64,000 bases of DNA from Rhizorhabdus wittichii RW1 (GTDB taxonomy: Bacteria; Pseudomonadota; Alphaproteobacteria; Sphingomonadales; Sphingomonadaceae). Of this stretch, positions 8,715-18,063 are shown piece by piece (the stretch's first letter is position 1; each line of letters begins with the position of its first letter). Made by a program: the position numbers and the translations under genes. The notes under the pieces are model-generated. The model made no database searches. It worked only from the letters and a program-made list of their open reading frames with translations, and was not told where the DNA came from. Location: NCBI GenBank assembly GCA_000016765.1, contig CP000699.1, positions 4,653,501-4,717,500 of the forward strand. The letters run 5' to 3'.

Positions 8715-9884
8715 ATGGCCTTGCTTGATGCCCTGTGCCGCCGGCGCCTGCGCGCGGCCCATTCGATCGACGACCTGCGCGACGCCGCGCGCCGGACGCT
8801 GCCGCGGATGGTGTTCGACTATGTCGACGGCGGCGCCCAGTCCGAAAGCACGATGCGGCAGAACCGCGCCGCGTTCGAACACCATCGCCTGTTGTCGGCC
8901 GCGCCGGTCGACGTCAGCCGGCGGAGCACGGCGACCGCCCTGTTCGGGCAGTCGCTAGCGATGCCGCTGATCATCGGGCCGACCGGCTATGCGTCCGCCT
9001 TCTGGCCGAAGGGCGATCTGGCGCTGGCGCGTGGCGCGGCGGCGGCGGGGGTTCCGTTCGTCGTCAGCAACGGCGCCAATGCGCGGCTCAGGGACATCGC
9101 CGAGGCCTCGGGCGGCCAGGCCTGGCTCCAGCTCTACATCGCCCATGACAAGCAGGCGACGCTCGGCCTGATCGGCGAAGCCCGGGCATTGGGCTTCGAG
9201 ACGCTCGAGGTGACGGTCGACACCGCGTTGCCGGGGCGGCGGCTCCGCGACATCCGCAACGGCTTCACCGTGCCCTATAGCTGGACCCCGGCGAAGGTCG
9301 TCGACGTGCTCCGCCATCCGGGCTGGATGCTGCGCGCCTTGCCGCACGGCGCGCCTCGGCCCGGCCTGATGCCGATGGAGCAGGGGCGGAGCTGGGCGAC
9401 GGTCTCGGAGTTCGTCCGCTCGCAGATCAATCCCGCGATCGGGTGGGACGACCTGAAATGGCTGCGCGACCAGTGGCCCGGCACGCTGATCGTCAAGGGG
9501 CTGCTCGATCCGGGGCAGGTGGAGCCGGCGATCGCCGCCGGCTATGACGGCATCGTCATCTCCAACCATGGCGGACGGCAGCTCGACGGGGCGGTCTCGA
9601 CGCTCGACGTCCTCCCCGATTTCGCCGCTGCCGCCAAGCGGCGCATTCCGCTGCTCATCGACAGCGGCGTCCGCACCGGCACCGACATATTGAAGGCCGT
9701 CGCGCTGGGGGCGAGCGCCGTCCAGGTCGGGCGCGCCACGCTCTACGGCCTGTCGACCGCCGGCGAGGCCGGGGTCGGCCATGCGCTCGGCATCTTCCGC
9801 ACCGAGCTCGACATGGCGATGGCGCTGGTCGGCCTCAACCGGGTCGCCGACGCGACCCCGGCGATCGTCCGGGCGATCGCGTGA
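8715..9884 (+). CDS. FMN-dependent alpha-hydroxyacid oxidase/dehydrogenase
   Basis: This 389-residue flavoprotein belongs to the lactate/mandelate dehydrogenase and glycolate oxidase family, which oxidises 2-hydroxy acids to 2-oxo acids. The active-site segment SNHGGRQLDGA is intact with His285 (base) and Arg288 (carboxylate binding). WLQLYIAHD carries the conserved Tyr, VDTALPGRRLRDIRNGF the second Arg, and FMN-phosphate segments follow (LLIDSGVRTGTDILKAVALGASAVQVGR). ATG 8715 was chosen for fit to the family N-terminus. It follows the exported hydrolase by 30 bp and precedes a TonB receptor. Substrate unknown; mandelate- or lactate-like acids are reasonable. Confidence 0.87.
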   Translation: MALLDALCRRRLRAAHSIDDLRDAARRTLPRMVFDYVDGGAQSESTMRQNRAAFEHHRLLSAAPVDVSRRSTATALFGQSLAMPLIIGPTGYASAFWPKGDLALARGAAAAGVPFVVSNGANARLRDIAEASGGQAWLQLYIAHDKQATLGLIGEARALGFETLEVTVDTALPGRRLRDIRNGFTVPYSWTPAKVVDVLRHPGWMLRALPHGAPRPGLMPMEQGRSWATVSEFVRSQINPAIGWDDLKWLRDQWPGTLIVKGLLDPGQVEPAIAAGYDGIVISNHGGRQLDGAVSTLDVLPDFAAAAKRRIPLLIDSGVRTGTDILKAVALGASAVQVGRATLYGLSTAGEAGVGHALGIFRTELDMAMALVGLNRVADATPAIVRAIA

Positions 9885-9946
9885 TCCGAAGCACCGCACA
9901 GCAATCACCTTATTTGTATAGACATTATGGAAGGGGAGTTTCCAGA

Positions 9947-12277
9947 ATGAAGAAGAAGTCGATCCAGGGAGCGTCATTGGCGGCCGTGCTGGCGGGGGTC
10001 CTGCTACAGGCCCCGGCCTGGGCGGCCGACCGCGAGGCCGATGCCGCCGCCGACAGCGGCGAGATCATCGTCACCGCGCAGAAGCGCGCCGAGCCGCTCC
10101 AGAAGGTCCCGGTCTCCGCCGCGGTCGTCTCGGGCATCACCCTCCAGAAGCAGGGCGTCGGCTCGATCCAGGACGCGATGCAGCATGTGCCGGCGGTCTA
10201 TGTGTCGCAGGCCGGCCCCGCCAACCTGCTGTTCATCCGCGGCGTCGGATCGGGCGACAACAACCCGCTGTTCGAGCAGTCGGTCGCGACCTTCGTCGAC
10301 GGCATCTATCGCGGCCGCTCGCGCTCGACCCAGTCCTCCTTCCTCGACATCGAGCGGGTCGAGGTGCTGAAGGGGCCGCAGAGCGTCTATTTCGGCAACA
10401 ACTCGATCGCGGGCGTGTTCAACATCGCCACCAGGAATCCCGGCGACCATTGGGAAGGCTATGTCCGCGGCCTGTATAATTTCAACTTCGACAATGCGAC
10501 GATCGAGGGCGCGGTCGGCGGGCCGGTCACCGACACGCTCGGCATCCGCGTCGCCGGGCTGGTCCAGCGCGGCGATGGCTGGCTGCTCGACAAGAGCAGC
10601 GGCATCCACATCCCGCGCGTCCGCAACTATGCGGGCCGGGTCACGCTGCTGTGGAAGCCGACCGACCGACTGTCGGTCAACCTGAAGGCGCATGCCGAGC
10701 GTGGACGCCAGAAGGGCGGCCTCGCCGCCAAGCTGACGAGCTGCCCGCCGCTGCCGATCTTCACCAACGTCAATTTCGGCTGCACCGCGGCGATCGCCGC
10801 CGGCGACGACACCCGCCCCAATTATGTCCGCACCCAGAACCCGGACCAGGGCATCGACTTCGACGCCCAGTCGGCGATCTCGACGATCAGCTATGAGGCC
10901 GATCCGTTCACGCTGACCTCGGTCACCGGCTATTACCACCACAAATATAATCTGAAGCTCGACGTCGACGCGGCGAGCCCCGACCTGGCCAACTTCACCG
11001 TTCCCGAGCGGTTCAGCCAGTTCAGCCAGGAATTCCGCGTCGCGTCGAACGGCACCGGCCCGTTCGACTATATGTTCGGCGCCTATTATGAGCACGACAA
11101 GCTGCGCGGCCAGATCTACGCGAATTACGGCCTGTTCTCGCCGATCCTGCCGGGCCTCGTGCCGCCGCTGGCGCCCTATCTGCCGTTCGGCCAGGCCGAC
11201 GATTTCCGCCAGACCTCCGACATATACGGCCTGTTCGCGAGCGTCGTCGTCCGCCCGACCGACAAGCTCGACGTCACGCTGGCGGCGCGCCAGTCCTGGG
11301 TCGACAAGCATTTCGGCATCAACCAGTATTTCGGCATGGCGACGCAGCCCTTCGGCCCGATCGTCCCGCTGCCGGCGGCGCTGGCGCCGATCGCGGCCGC
11401 CGTCGGAAAGCAACTCGGCCTCGGCGTCGCCGGCTACCGCGCCGAGAACCGGTCGGACGCGCATTTCAGCCCGTCGATCACCGTCGGCTACGACTTCACG
11501 CCTGAGATCCGCGGCTATGCCAAATATGTGAACGGCTTCAAGGCGGGTGGCTATAACGGCCTCGAGCATACCGGCCTGCCGGGCACGCTGTCCTTCGGGC
11601 CCGAATATGTCGACTCCTACGAAGTCGGCCTGAAGACCCAGTGGTTCAACCGCCGCCTGACCTTCAACATCGCGGCCTTCCGCAGCGATTTCGAAGGGCT
11701 CCAGCAGTCGGCGATCGGCACCAACGGCGTGCAGGGCGGCATCTTCCCGGTCGTGCGCAACGCCAAGGGCGCGCGCTCGCAGGGGATCGAGACCGACATG
11801 GCCTGGCGCGTGAACGAGCATTGGAACACCAGCCTCAGCCTCACCTGGCTCGATTCCAAGTTCACCGATTTCAAGAATGCCGGCGGATCGCCGACCGACA
11901 TCGCGCTCGGCCATCCGACCATCGACCTTTCGGGCAAGCGCGGGCGCTACGCTCCCGAGCTGAGCGGCAACTTCAACGTCGAATATATGTTCGACGTCGG
12001 GCCGTCGCTGCAGGTCAGGCTGCGGCCGGAGGCGATGTTCACCACCCGCTACAACATCTCGCCAAACAACGATCCGCTGTTGTGGCAGGAGGGTTTCGTC
12101 AAGCTCGGCGCGACCGTCTCGGTGGCCAATCCGTCGCAGGGCTGGGAGTTCTCGGTCATCGGCAAGAACCTGACCGATCGCCGGATCATGAACTTCGAAG
12201 CGGGGAGCAACGGCTCCTACATCATCGGCACCGAGGAGCCGTGGAGCATCTCTGCCCAGCTCCGATACAATTTCTGA
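9947..12277 (+). CDS. TonB-dependent outer-membrane receptor
   Basis: This is a 776-residue outer-membrane beta-barrel with an N-terminal plug, importing a substrate with TonB/ExbBD energy. After a signal peptide ending in APAWAAD, the plug starts with GEIIVTAQKRAEPLQKVP and continues through FIRGVGSGDNN and ERVEVLKGPQSVYFGNNSIAGVFNIATRNP. Barrel strands fill the rest, with YVNGFKAGGYNGLEH and the C-terminal AQLRYNF ending in the expected aromatic. ATG 9947 follows AAGGGGAG; the open frame upstream is not signal-peptide-like. By position it probably imports the substrate of the 7698-9884 enzymes. Confidence 0.93.
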   Translation: MKKKSIQGASLAAVLAGVLLQAPAWAADREADAAADSGEIIVTAQKRAEPLQKVPVSAAVVSGITLQKQGVGSIQDAMQHVPAVYVSQAGPANLLFIRGVGSGDNNPLFEQSVATFVDGIYRGRSRSTQSSFLDIERVEVLKGPQSVYFGNNSIAGVFNIATRNPGDHWEGYVRGLYNFNFDNATIEGAVGGPVTDTLGIRVAGLVQRGDGWLLDKSSGIHIPRVRNYAGRVTLLWKPTDRLSVNLKAHAERGRQKGGLAAKLTSCPPLPIFTNVNFGCTAAIAAGDDTRPNYVRTQNPDQGIDFDAQSAISTISYEADPFTLTSVTGYYHHKYNLKLDVDAASPDLANFTVPERFSQFSQEFRVASNGTGPFDYMFGAYYEHDKLRGQIYANYGLFSPILPGLVPPLAPYLPFGQADDFRQTSDIYGLFASVVVRPTDKLDVTLAARQSWVDKHFGINQYFGMATQPFGPIVPLPAALAPIAAAVGKQLGLGVAGYRAENRSDAHFSPSITVGYDFTPEIRGYAKYVNGFKAGGYNGLEHTGLPGTLSFGPEYVDSYEVGLKTQWFNRRLTFNIAAFRSDFEGLQQSAIGTNGVQGGIFPVVRNAKGARSQGIETDMAWRVNEHWNTSLSLTWLDSKFTDFKNAGGSPTDIALGHPTIDLSGKRGRYAPELSGNFNVEYMFDVGPSLQVRLRPEAMFTTRYNISPNNDPLLWQEGFVKLGATVSVANPSQGWEFSVIGKNLTDRRIMNFEAGSNGSYIIGTEEPWSISAQLRYNF

Positions 12278-12300
12278 CGTAAGAGCAGGAAGCCGGTCCC

Positions 12301-12345
12301 TCGGCCTTCCGGTCCGGCGCGAAGAACGCCGGGCCGGGAGGCCGA
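12301..12345. terminator. Bidirectional hairpin terminator
   Basis: Arms at 12301-12319 and 12327-12345 pair over 19 bp with two G-U pairs around the 7-base loop CGAAGAA. It lies between the stop of the TonB receptor and the convergent CoA-transferase stop at 12349, so it can end transcription from both sides. No strong T tract follows. Confidence 0.75.
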
Positions 12346-12348
12346 AGC

Positions 12349-13467
12349 CTATTGGGGCCGCTTCGGCGCCGGCCGAGGCGCGGCGAGGGGGGAGCGCGAG
12401 AAGCGGATCGGCAGCCGCATGCCGGGGACGTGGCCGCCATCCTCGTCGACCATGTCGACGACCATGCCGCGATGGACGACCTGGGGATCGGCGAGGGCCT
12501 GGGCGACGTCGTTGATCGGGCCGGCGGGCACGCCGACCCGTTCGAGCGCGGCGAGCAGCTCGGCGCGCGGCCATTGGCGGGTCGCGTCGGCGATCATCGC
12601 GCTCAGCTCGTCGCGGCGGGCGAGGCGTTGCGGATTGGTCCTGAAATCATCGCCCGGCGCGATGCCGACCACCTCGCAGAAGCGCTCATATTGCCGGTCG
12701 TTGCCGGTCGCGAGGATGAACCAGTCGTCCTGCGTCGGATAGGCCTGATAGGGCACGATATTGGGATGGGCGTTGCCGAGCCGGGTCGGCGCGACGCCGG
12801 AGGCGAGATAGTTCATCGCCTGGTTGGCGAGCGTCCCGACCATGACGTCGAGCAGCGCCATGTCGACATGCTGGCCGAGGCCGCTGCGCTCCCGCTCGGC
12901 CAGCGCCGCCTGGATGCCGATCACCGCGTAGAGGCCGGTCAATATGTCGGCATAGGCGACGCCGATCTTCTGCGGCGCGCCGTCGGGCTCGCCGGTCAGG
13001 TCCATAATTCCGCCCATGCCCTGGATGATGAAGTCGTATCCAGCGCGGGCGGCATAGGGGCCGTCCTGGCCGAAGCCGGTGATCGAGCAATAGACGAGGC
13101 GCGGATTGACCGCCGCGAGGCTGGCATGGTCCAGCCCATATTTGGCGAGGCCGCCGACCTTGAAATTCTCGATGACGACATCGGCGTCGGCGACGAGCTC
13201 GCGCACGCGCCGCTGGCCCTGCTCGGTCGCGAAGTCGACCGCCTCGCTGCGCTTGCCCCGGTTGGCGGCGTGGAAATAGGCGGCGTCGCGGCTGCCGTCG
13301 GGGCGATCGATGAAGGGCGGGCCCCAGCCGCGCGTGTCGTCGCCGGACGGGCTTTCGACCTTGATCACCTCGGCGCCGAGGTCCGCCAGCACCTGGCCGG
13401 CCCAGGGACCGGCGAGGATGCGCGCAAGCTCGACGACCTTGAGGCCGGCCAGCGGCGGCGCGGTCAT
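12349..13467 (-). CDS. gcdG: Class III CoA-transferase (CaiB/BaiF), probably glutarate CoA-transferase
   Basis: At 372 residues this is a class III CoA-transferase. The nucleophilic Asp is Asp174 in GVAYADILTG. Other family segments are VVELARILAGPWAGQ, DLGAEVIKVESP, SGDDTRGWGPPF and VIENFK. Its start overlaps the stop of the glutaryl-CoA dehydrogenase gene as ATGA, so it is translationally coupled to it. In proteobacteria the pairing gcdH-gcdG with a divergent LysR is the glutarate pathway, where this enzyme would move CoA from succinyl-CoA to glutarate. The CoA-transferase call is firm; the glutarate assignment rests on context. Confidence 0.85.
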   Translation of the reverse strand: MTAPPLAGLKVVELARILAGPWAGQVLADLGAEVIKVESPSGDDTRGWGPPFIDRPDGSRDAAYFHAANRGKRSEAVDFATEQGQRRVRELVADADVVIENFKVGGLAKYGLDHASLAAVNPRLVYCSITGFGQDGPYAARAGYDFIIQGMGGIMDLTGEPDGAPQKIGVAYADILTGLYAVIGIQAALAERERSGLGQHVDMALLDVMVGTLANQAMNYLASGVAPTRLGNAHPNIVPYQAYPTQDDWFILATGNDRQYERFCEVVGIAPGDDFRTNPQRLARRDELSAMIADATRQWPRAELLAALERVGVPAGPINDVAQALADPQVVHRGMVVDMVDEDGGHVPGMRLPIRFSRSPLAAPRPAPKRPQ

Positions 13468-14651
13468 CAGAAGGCCGCGATGCCGGTGATGGCGCGGCCG
13501 AGGATCAGGGCGTGGACGTCGTGGGCGCCTTCATAGGTGTTGACGGTCTCGAGGTTCATCATGTGGCGGATCACCTGATATTCCTCGGAAATGCCGTTGC
13601 CGCCGTGCATGTCGCGCGCCTGGCGGGCGATATCGAGCGCCTTGCCGACATTGTTGCGCTTGACCATCGAGACCATCTCGGGCGCGAAGCGGCCCTCGTC
13701 CATCAGCCGGCCTACGCGCAGCGACGCCTGAAGGCCGAAGCCGATGTCGCACATCATCTCGGCGAGCTTCTTCTGGTAGAGTTGGGTCGCGGCGAGCGGG
13801 CGGCCGAACTGCTTGCGGTCGAGGCCATATTGGCGCGCGGCGTGGAAGCAGAACTCGGCCGCGCCGAGCGCCCCCCAGCTGATCCCGTAGCGCGCGCGGT
13901 TGAGGCAGCCGAACGGACCCTTCAATCCCTCGACATTGGGGAGGAGCGCATCGGCCCCGACCTTGACCTCGTCGAGCAGGATCATGCCCGTCGTCGAGGC
14001 GCGCAGCGACAGCTTGCCCTCGATCTTCGGCGCCGACAGGCCCTTCATGCCCTTTTCGAGGATGAAGCCGCGGATCTGGCCGCCATGCGCTTCCGACTTC
14101 GCCCACACCACGAACACATCGGCGAAGGGGGCGTTCGATATCCAGGTCTTGGAGCCGTGCAGCACATAGCCGTCGCCGTCGCGCCGCGCGACGGTCCGCA
14201 TCCCGCCGGGGTCGGAGCCGGCATCGGGCTCGGTCAGGCCGAAGCAGCCGATCAGCCGGCCCGCCGCGAGGCCCGGCAGATAGTGGCGCTTTTGCTCCTC
14301 CGAGCCATAGGCGTAGATAGGATGCATGACGAGGCTCGACTGCACCGACGCCATCGACCGATAGCCCGAGTCGACGCGCTCGATCTCCCGCGCGATCAGG
14401 CCGTAGGCGACATAGCTGGCATTGGCGCCGCCATATTCCTCGGGCAGCGTCGCGCCGAGCAGGCCGGCGGCGCCCATCGCCGGGAACAGTTCGGGCGCAT
14501 CGACCTCCTCGCGATAGGCCGCGATCACCCGCGTCTGCAGCTCGGACTGGGCGAAGCCGTGCGCGGCGTCGCGGATCATGCGCTCTTCGTCGGTGAGCTG
14601 ATCCTCCAATCCGAACGGGTCGGACCAATCGAAACGGGCCATCTGGGACAT
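13467..14651 (-). CDS. gcdH: Glutaryl-CoA dehydrogenase
   Basis: This is a 394-residue FAD acyl-CoA dehydrogenase that decarboxylates and oxidises glutaryl-CoA to crotonyl-CoA, passing electrons to ETF. Typical GcdH segments are [20 protein letters not shown] at the N-terminus, [39 protein letters not shown], and the catalytic-base region [20 protein letters not shown] with Glu374. ATG 14651 follows AAGGAGA and gives the family's usual length; the longer open frame upstream is intergenic DNA and antisense to the LysR gene. It is followed by the coupled CoA-transferase and faces a LysR regulator. Confidence 0.93.
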   Translation of the reverse strand: MSQMARFDWSDPFGLEDQLTDEERMIRDAAHGFAQSELQTRVIAAYREEVDAPELFPAMGAAGLLGATLPEEYGGANASYVAYGLIAREIERVDSGYRSMASVQSSLVMHPIYAYGSEEQKRHYLPGLAAGRLIGCFGLTEPDAGSDPGGMRTVARRDGDGYVLHGSKTWISNAPFADVFVVWAKSEAHGGQIRGFILEKGMKGLSAPKIEGKLSLRASTTGMILLDEVKVGADALLPNVEGLKGPFGCLNRARYGISWGALGAAEFCFHAARQYGLDRKQFGRPLAATQLYQKKLAEMMCDIGFGLQASLRVGRLMDEGRFAPEMVSMVKRNNVGKALDIARQARDMHGGNGISEEYQVIRHMMNLETVNTYEGAHDVHALILGRAITGIAAF

Positions 14652-14700
14652 GCGCGATCTCCTTCGGTCCTCGCCTTGGCGCACTTGCAAAATGCTGACG

Positions 14701-14732
14701 ATATCGAAAAAAGGGGTTTTCAATCGCGATAT
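14701..14732. promoter_or_regulatory. Inverted repeat in the gcdH/LysR divergent promoter
   Basis: ATATCG (14701-14706) and CGATAT (14727-14732) form an inverted repeat in the 92-bp gap between the divergent gcdH and LysR genes; an AAAA...TTTT pairing lies inside it. Its place and form suit a LysR-type binding site. This is inferred from position only. Confidence 0.4.
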
Positions 14733-14743
14733 GGAATAACGGC

Positions 14744-15622
14744 ATGATCGATGGAGAAGGGCTGGCCGCGTTCGTCGCGATCGCCGAGCAGCGCAGCTTC
14801 TCCCGCGCCGCCGACACGCTCGGCATCGCCCAGTCGGTGGCGAGCAAGCGGCTGCGGCGGCTGGAGGACCAGTTGGGCACCCAACTCGTCGACCGGACGG
14901 TGCGTACCGCGATCCGCCTGACCCGCGAGGGCGACATCTTCCTGCCGCAGGCGATCGAGGCGCTGGCCCGGCTCGACCGGGTCGAGCGGATGGGCCGCAG
15001 CCTGGGGCGGGGGAGCAGCGGGCCGCTGCGGATCGGCTTCGTCTTCTCGGCGGCGATGAACGGCACGCTGGGCCGCATCCTGACGGCGGTGCGGGCGGGG
15101 CTCCCGGACATCGAGCTGGCGCCGCGCCTGATGGAGACCCCCGAGCAACTGGCCGCGCTCGATTCCTGCCGGCTCGACATCGGCCTGATGCGGCCGCGAC
15201 CCTCCTATCCCGAGGATTGCCGGGCGATCGACATCCATTCCGAAGAGCTGATGGTCTGCCTGTCGACCGGCCATGCGCTCGCCGCAGCATCGGCGCTGCG
15301 GCCGGACCAGCTTGCCGGCCAATGCTTCATCGTGCCGCAGTTCCACGAGCAGGTCGGCCTGATCGACAGCATCCGCCGCCTCGCGGACGCGGGCGGCTTC
15401 CCGATGCCGCGCATCGTGCGGACCGACGACTTCGTCACCGCGGCCTGCCTGGCCTCCGCCGGCGAAGGCCTGGTCCTCGCGCCGGCCTCGCTCGCCAAGC
15501 TGAACCTCGACGGCGTCCGCTTCCTGGCGGTCGGCGGGTTCGCGGAAAGGCTCAGGATTGTCCTCGTCCACCGCACCGACGCGCCGCGCGAGGCGCTGGC
15601 GAGGATATTGGGTTCGCTGTGA
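14744..15622 (+). CDS. LysR-family regulator, probable regulator of the glutarate genes
   Basis: The 292-residue protein has an N-terminal winged helix-turn-helix (about residues 5-62: [19 protein letters not shown], then [22 protein letters not shown]) and a C-terminal effector-binding domain of the periplasmic-binding type. It is transcribed divergently from gcdH and the CoA-transferase, the usual place of their activator (GcdR in pseudomonads), with glutarate or glutaryl-CoA as a plausible effector. ATG 14744 gives the normal LysR N-terminus; the ribosome site is weak. Confidence 0.85.
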   Translation: MIDGEGLAAFVAIAEQRSFSRAADTLGIAQSVASKRLRRLEDQLGTQLVDRTVRTAIRLTREGDIFLPQAIEALARLDRVERMGRSLGRGSSGPLRIGFVFSAAMNGTLGRILTAVRAGLPDIELAPRLMETPEQLAALDSCRLDIGLMRPRPSYPEDCRAIDIHSEELMVCLSTGHALAAASALRPDQLAGQCFIVPQFHEQVGLIDSIRRLADAGGFPMPRIVRTDDFVTAACLASAGEGLVLAPASLAKLNLDGVRFLAVGGFAERLRIVLVHRTDAPREALARILGSL

Positions 15623-15628
15623 AGGCCA

Positions 15629-16387
15629 CTATCGGGTCTCGACGGCTTCGGCGAAGGCGGCCGGGTCGTCGATCATCGGGAAATGACCGCAGCCGTCGAG
15701 CAGCCGGTAGGTCGCGGCGGGCTGGATCGATCGCCAGCGATCGAGTTCGTGCGCCGTCGGCCCCGTCGCGCCCATCGCGACGGTGAGCGGGACCCTGAGC
15801 GCGGCGAGGGCGGCGGCGGCGTCGAAGTCGCGGACCGACCAGGCGATGCTGACCATCGTCCAGCTTCCCGCCTTGTTGCGGTCGATGTTCCACCGCTCGT
15901 GCTGCGCCGGGGTCAGCGCGCGGAAGCGCCTGGCGGCGGCCTCGAAGCTGGTGGTTGGGATCGCGCACATCGCCTCGAAGGCGGGCCAGTTCTCGGCATA
16001 CCATGCCGGCGACCGCAGCGGCGCCTCGGCCAGCACGGCGCGCTCGACCCGTTCGGGCCAGCGGCGCGCGAAGTCCATCGCGATATAGCCGCCGATCGAC
16101 ACGCCGACGAGGATCGCCCGGTCGATGGCGAGCGCGTCGAGGAAGGCGCGCAGGTTGTCGGCATAATGTTCGATGCCGCGCTGCCGCCACAGCCGGTCGG
16201 AATCGCCGTGGCCCGGCATGTCCCAGGCGATCACGCGGTGGCGCTCGGCCAGCAGCGGGATGACGTCCTCGAACTCCTGCGCGGAGGCGCCGCCGGTGTG
16301 GAGCAGCAGCAGGGGCGCGCCCTCGCCGGCTTCCAGATAATGGATGCGCCCGCCGTCGAGCTGGACGAAGCGGTCGGTGGCGGTCAT
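15629..16387 (-). CDS. Alpha/beta hydrolase (second of a tandem pair)
   Basis: A 252-residue cytoplasmic alpha/beta hydrolase with the nucleophile elbow GVSIGG (Ser97), an oxyanion segment LLLHTGGAS, AWDMPGHGDSDR and the C-terminal catalytic His in DGCGHFPMID. The start overlaps the upstream hydrolase's stop as ATGA. Both proteins share the AWDMPGHGDSDR block and a middle DRxKAGS block, so they arose by tandem duplication. The reaction could be ester, enol-lactone or C-C bond hydrolysis; nothing in the sequence decides. Three bases of stop-adjacent DNA separate it from the convergent LysR end. Confidence 0.83.
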   Translation of the reverse strand: MTATDRFVQLDGGRIHYLEAGEGAPLLLLHTGGASAQEFEDVIPLLAERHRVIAWDMPGHGDSDRLWRQRGIEHYADNLRAFLDALAIDRAILVGVSIGGYIAMDFARRWPERVERAVLAEAPLRSPAWYAENWPAFEAMCAIPTTSFEAAARRFRALTPAQHERWNIDRNKAGSWTMVSIAWSVRDFDAAAALAALRVPLTVAMGATGPTAHELDRWRSIQPAATYRLLDGCGHFPMIDDPAAFAEAVETR

Positions 16388-17151
16388 GCGAACATCTCCT
16401 CGATCGCCCGGGCCACGGCCTGCGGATCGTCGCTGTGCGGAAAATGGCCGCTGTCGGCGACGATGCGCAGCATGGCGGCGGGGTGGAGCGACGGCAGCAG
16501 CGTCGCCGCCTCGGGCGCGACGCCGCGGTCGCCGTTGACGAACAGCGCGGGCAGGGCGAGCGCGCGGATGCGCGGCTGGACATGGTCGGCATCGTCGCGG
16601 CCGGCCCAGAGCAGGTCCATCATCGCATGGCTGCCGGCCTTGTGCCGGTCGATCGCCAGTCGCGCGGCGAACTCGGGAGACCAGTCGCGGAAGCGCGGCC
16701 GCGCGCGCGCCTCGGGCTCCTCGGGGCAGCCGAACATGGTCTCGATCATCGGCCAGTTGGCGGCCCACCAGCCGGCGTCGCGCGACAGCGGCATCTCGAT
16801 CGCGACGATCCCGCCCAGCTCGGCGGCGCGCGGGCCCGCCGTCGCGGCCAGCGCGATCGCCGCCCCCACCGATCCGCCGCCGAGGATCGGCCGTTCGCCG
16901 AGCGCGCAGGCGAGCTCGGCCGCGAGATCGGCGAGGTCGGGCAGCGTCACATGACCCTGCGGCCGGTCGGAATCGCCATGGCCGGGCATGTCCCAGGCAA
17001 CGACGCGGAAACGGCCCGCCAGCAAATGCGCCAGCGCGTCGAACTCATAGGCCGACCGCCCGGCACTGTGCATCAGGAACAGCGGCTGGCCGCCGCCGGT
17101 CGCGCGGCAATGCACCCGGCCGAACCGGCTCTGCAGGAAAATATCGTCCAT
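16384..17151 (-). CDS. Alpha/beta hydrolase (first of a tandem pair)
   Basis: A 255-residue alpha/beta hydrolase. The elbow is GGGSVGAA with Ser94, the oxyanion segment is LFLMHSAGRS, and the C-terminal His is in ADSGHFPHSDD. It shares the block VVAWDMPGHGDSDRP with its downstream neighbour. ATG 17151 follows GAGGAGGAGAGG, a strong ribosome site, making it the first gene of the pair. It diverges from the ChrR-like cupin gene at 17274, with a CATGGCCATG palindrome (17203-17212) between them. Confidence 0.83.
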   Translation of the reverse strand: MDDIFLQSRFGRVHCRATGGGQPLFLMHSAGRSAYEFDALAHLLAGRFRVVAWDMPGHGDSDRPQGHVTLPDLADLAAELACALGERPILGGGSVGAAIALAATAGPRAAELGGIVAIEMPLSRDAGWWAANWPMIETMFGCPEEPEARARPRFRDWSPEFAARLAIDRHKAGSHAMMDLLWAGRDDADHVQPRIRALALPALFVNGDRGVAPEAATLLPSLHPAAMLRIVADSGHFPHSDDPQAVARAIEEMFA

Positions 17152-17273
17152 CCTCTCCTCCTCGCCCCCGGATATTAGGGCTTCCCCGCGCCGCCGGTTT
17201 CACATGGCCATGGGACAGGATGGCCGCGCCGGACCGCCTAGAAGGAAGGCCGCGAGACAGCCGGGAGAGAGTG

Positions 17274-18056
17274 ATGAGCATATTGCACAAGCCCGACGGG
17301 CGTGGCGTCTATGTCTATGACATGCTCGACGTCCCCTGGACCGAGACCGGAAAGCCGGGCGTCCGGCAGCGCGCGGTGCGCGCCGACCGCTCGACCGGCC
17401 ATTTCCTGGGTCTCATCCAGTTCGACCCGATGATCGCGGCGGGGGTCCACCAGCATCTCGGGCCGGCGACGAGCCTGATGCTCGGGGGATCGCTGGCCGA
17501 TTACCAGGACAATTACGGGCGCGACACGGTGACGATCAATCCGACCGGCACCACCCATGACGCGATCTCCTGGGAGGGCTGCTTCTTCGTCGCCCGGCTC
17601 GAAGGCGCGACCGCCTATCTGCCCGAGAGCGGCGGCGGCAAGGGGCATGTCGGCGCGGGCACGGCGACCTTCACCAACCCCGCGCCCGAGGTGCTGCCGG
17701 CGCTCGACTTCCCGCTGCGCGAGGCGCGGCAGCTCGCCACCTCGATCCCGCGCCTCTCGCGCCGCATGCTGTTCGACTACCGGATCGAGAAGGACGACCA
17801 TCGCTTCGTCGAGCTGACCCTCTGGCCGGACATGAAGATCCCGACCCACCGCGTCTCGGCGCTGACCGAATGGATGGTGCTGGCCGGCAATGCGAAGGTG
17901 AACAACCTCACCGTGCCGATCGGCGCCATCGTCGTCATCGAGCCGGGCACCGAAGTCACGATCGAGAGCGCCTTCGGGTGCCGGCTGCTCGCCTGGGCGG
18001 ACGGGCCGATCCAGTGGTCGGACGGCGCGACGCTTCCCGACATCTACGGCTTCTGA
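17274..18056 (+). CDS. ChrR-like double-cupin protein
   Basis: The 260-residue protein has two cupin repeats. The first has a metal-site pattern, GVHQHLGPATSLMLGG plus a later His in NPTGTTHDAISW, similar to the ChrR cupin and to acetylacetone-cleaving dioxygenases. The second, from about residue 175, keeps the fold (LVELTLWPDMKIPTHRVS, TEWMVLAGNAKVNN, IGAIVVIEPGTEVTIES) but not a clear His-x-His. It is therefore likely a metal-dependent dioxygenase or sensor. ATG 17274 follows GGGAGAGA. It is divergent from the tandem hydrolases and only 7 bp from the convergent LLM gene. Confidence 0.75.
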   Translation: MSILHKPDGRGVYVYDMLDVPWTETGKPGVRQRAVRADRSTGHFLGLIQFDPMIAAGVHQHLGPATSLMLGGSLADYQDNYGRDTVTINPTGTTHDAISWEGCFFVARLEGATAYLPESGGGKGHVGAGTATFTNPAPEVLPALDFPLREARQLATSIPRLSRRMLFDYRIEKDDHRFVELTLWPDMKIPTHRVSALTEWMVLAGNAKVNNLTVPIGAIVVIEPGTEVTIESAFGCRLLAWADGPIQWSDGATLPDIYGF

Positions 18057-18063
18057 GCCCGGC

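Noticed and set aside
10004-12574. Minus-strand open frame of about 850 codons
   Set aside because: Antisense to the TonB receptor at 9947-12277; it lacks a ribosome site and recognisable domain.
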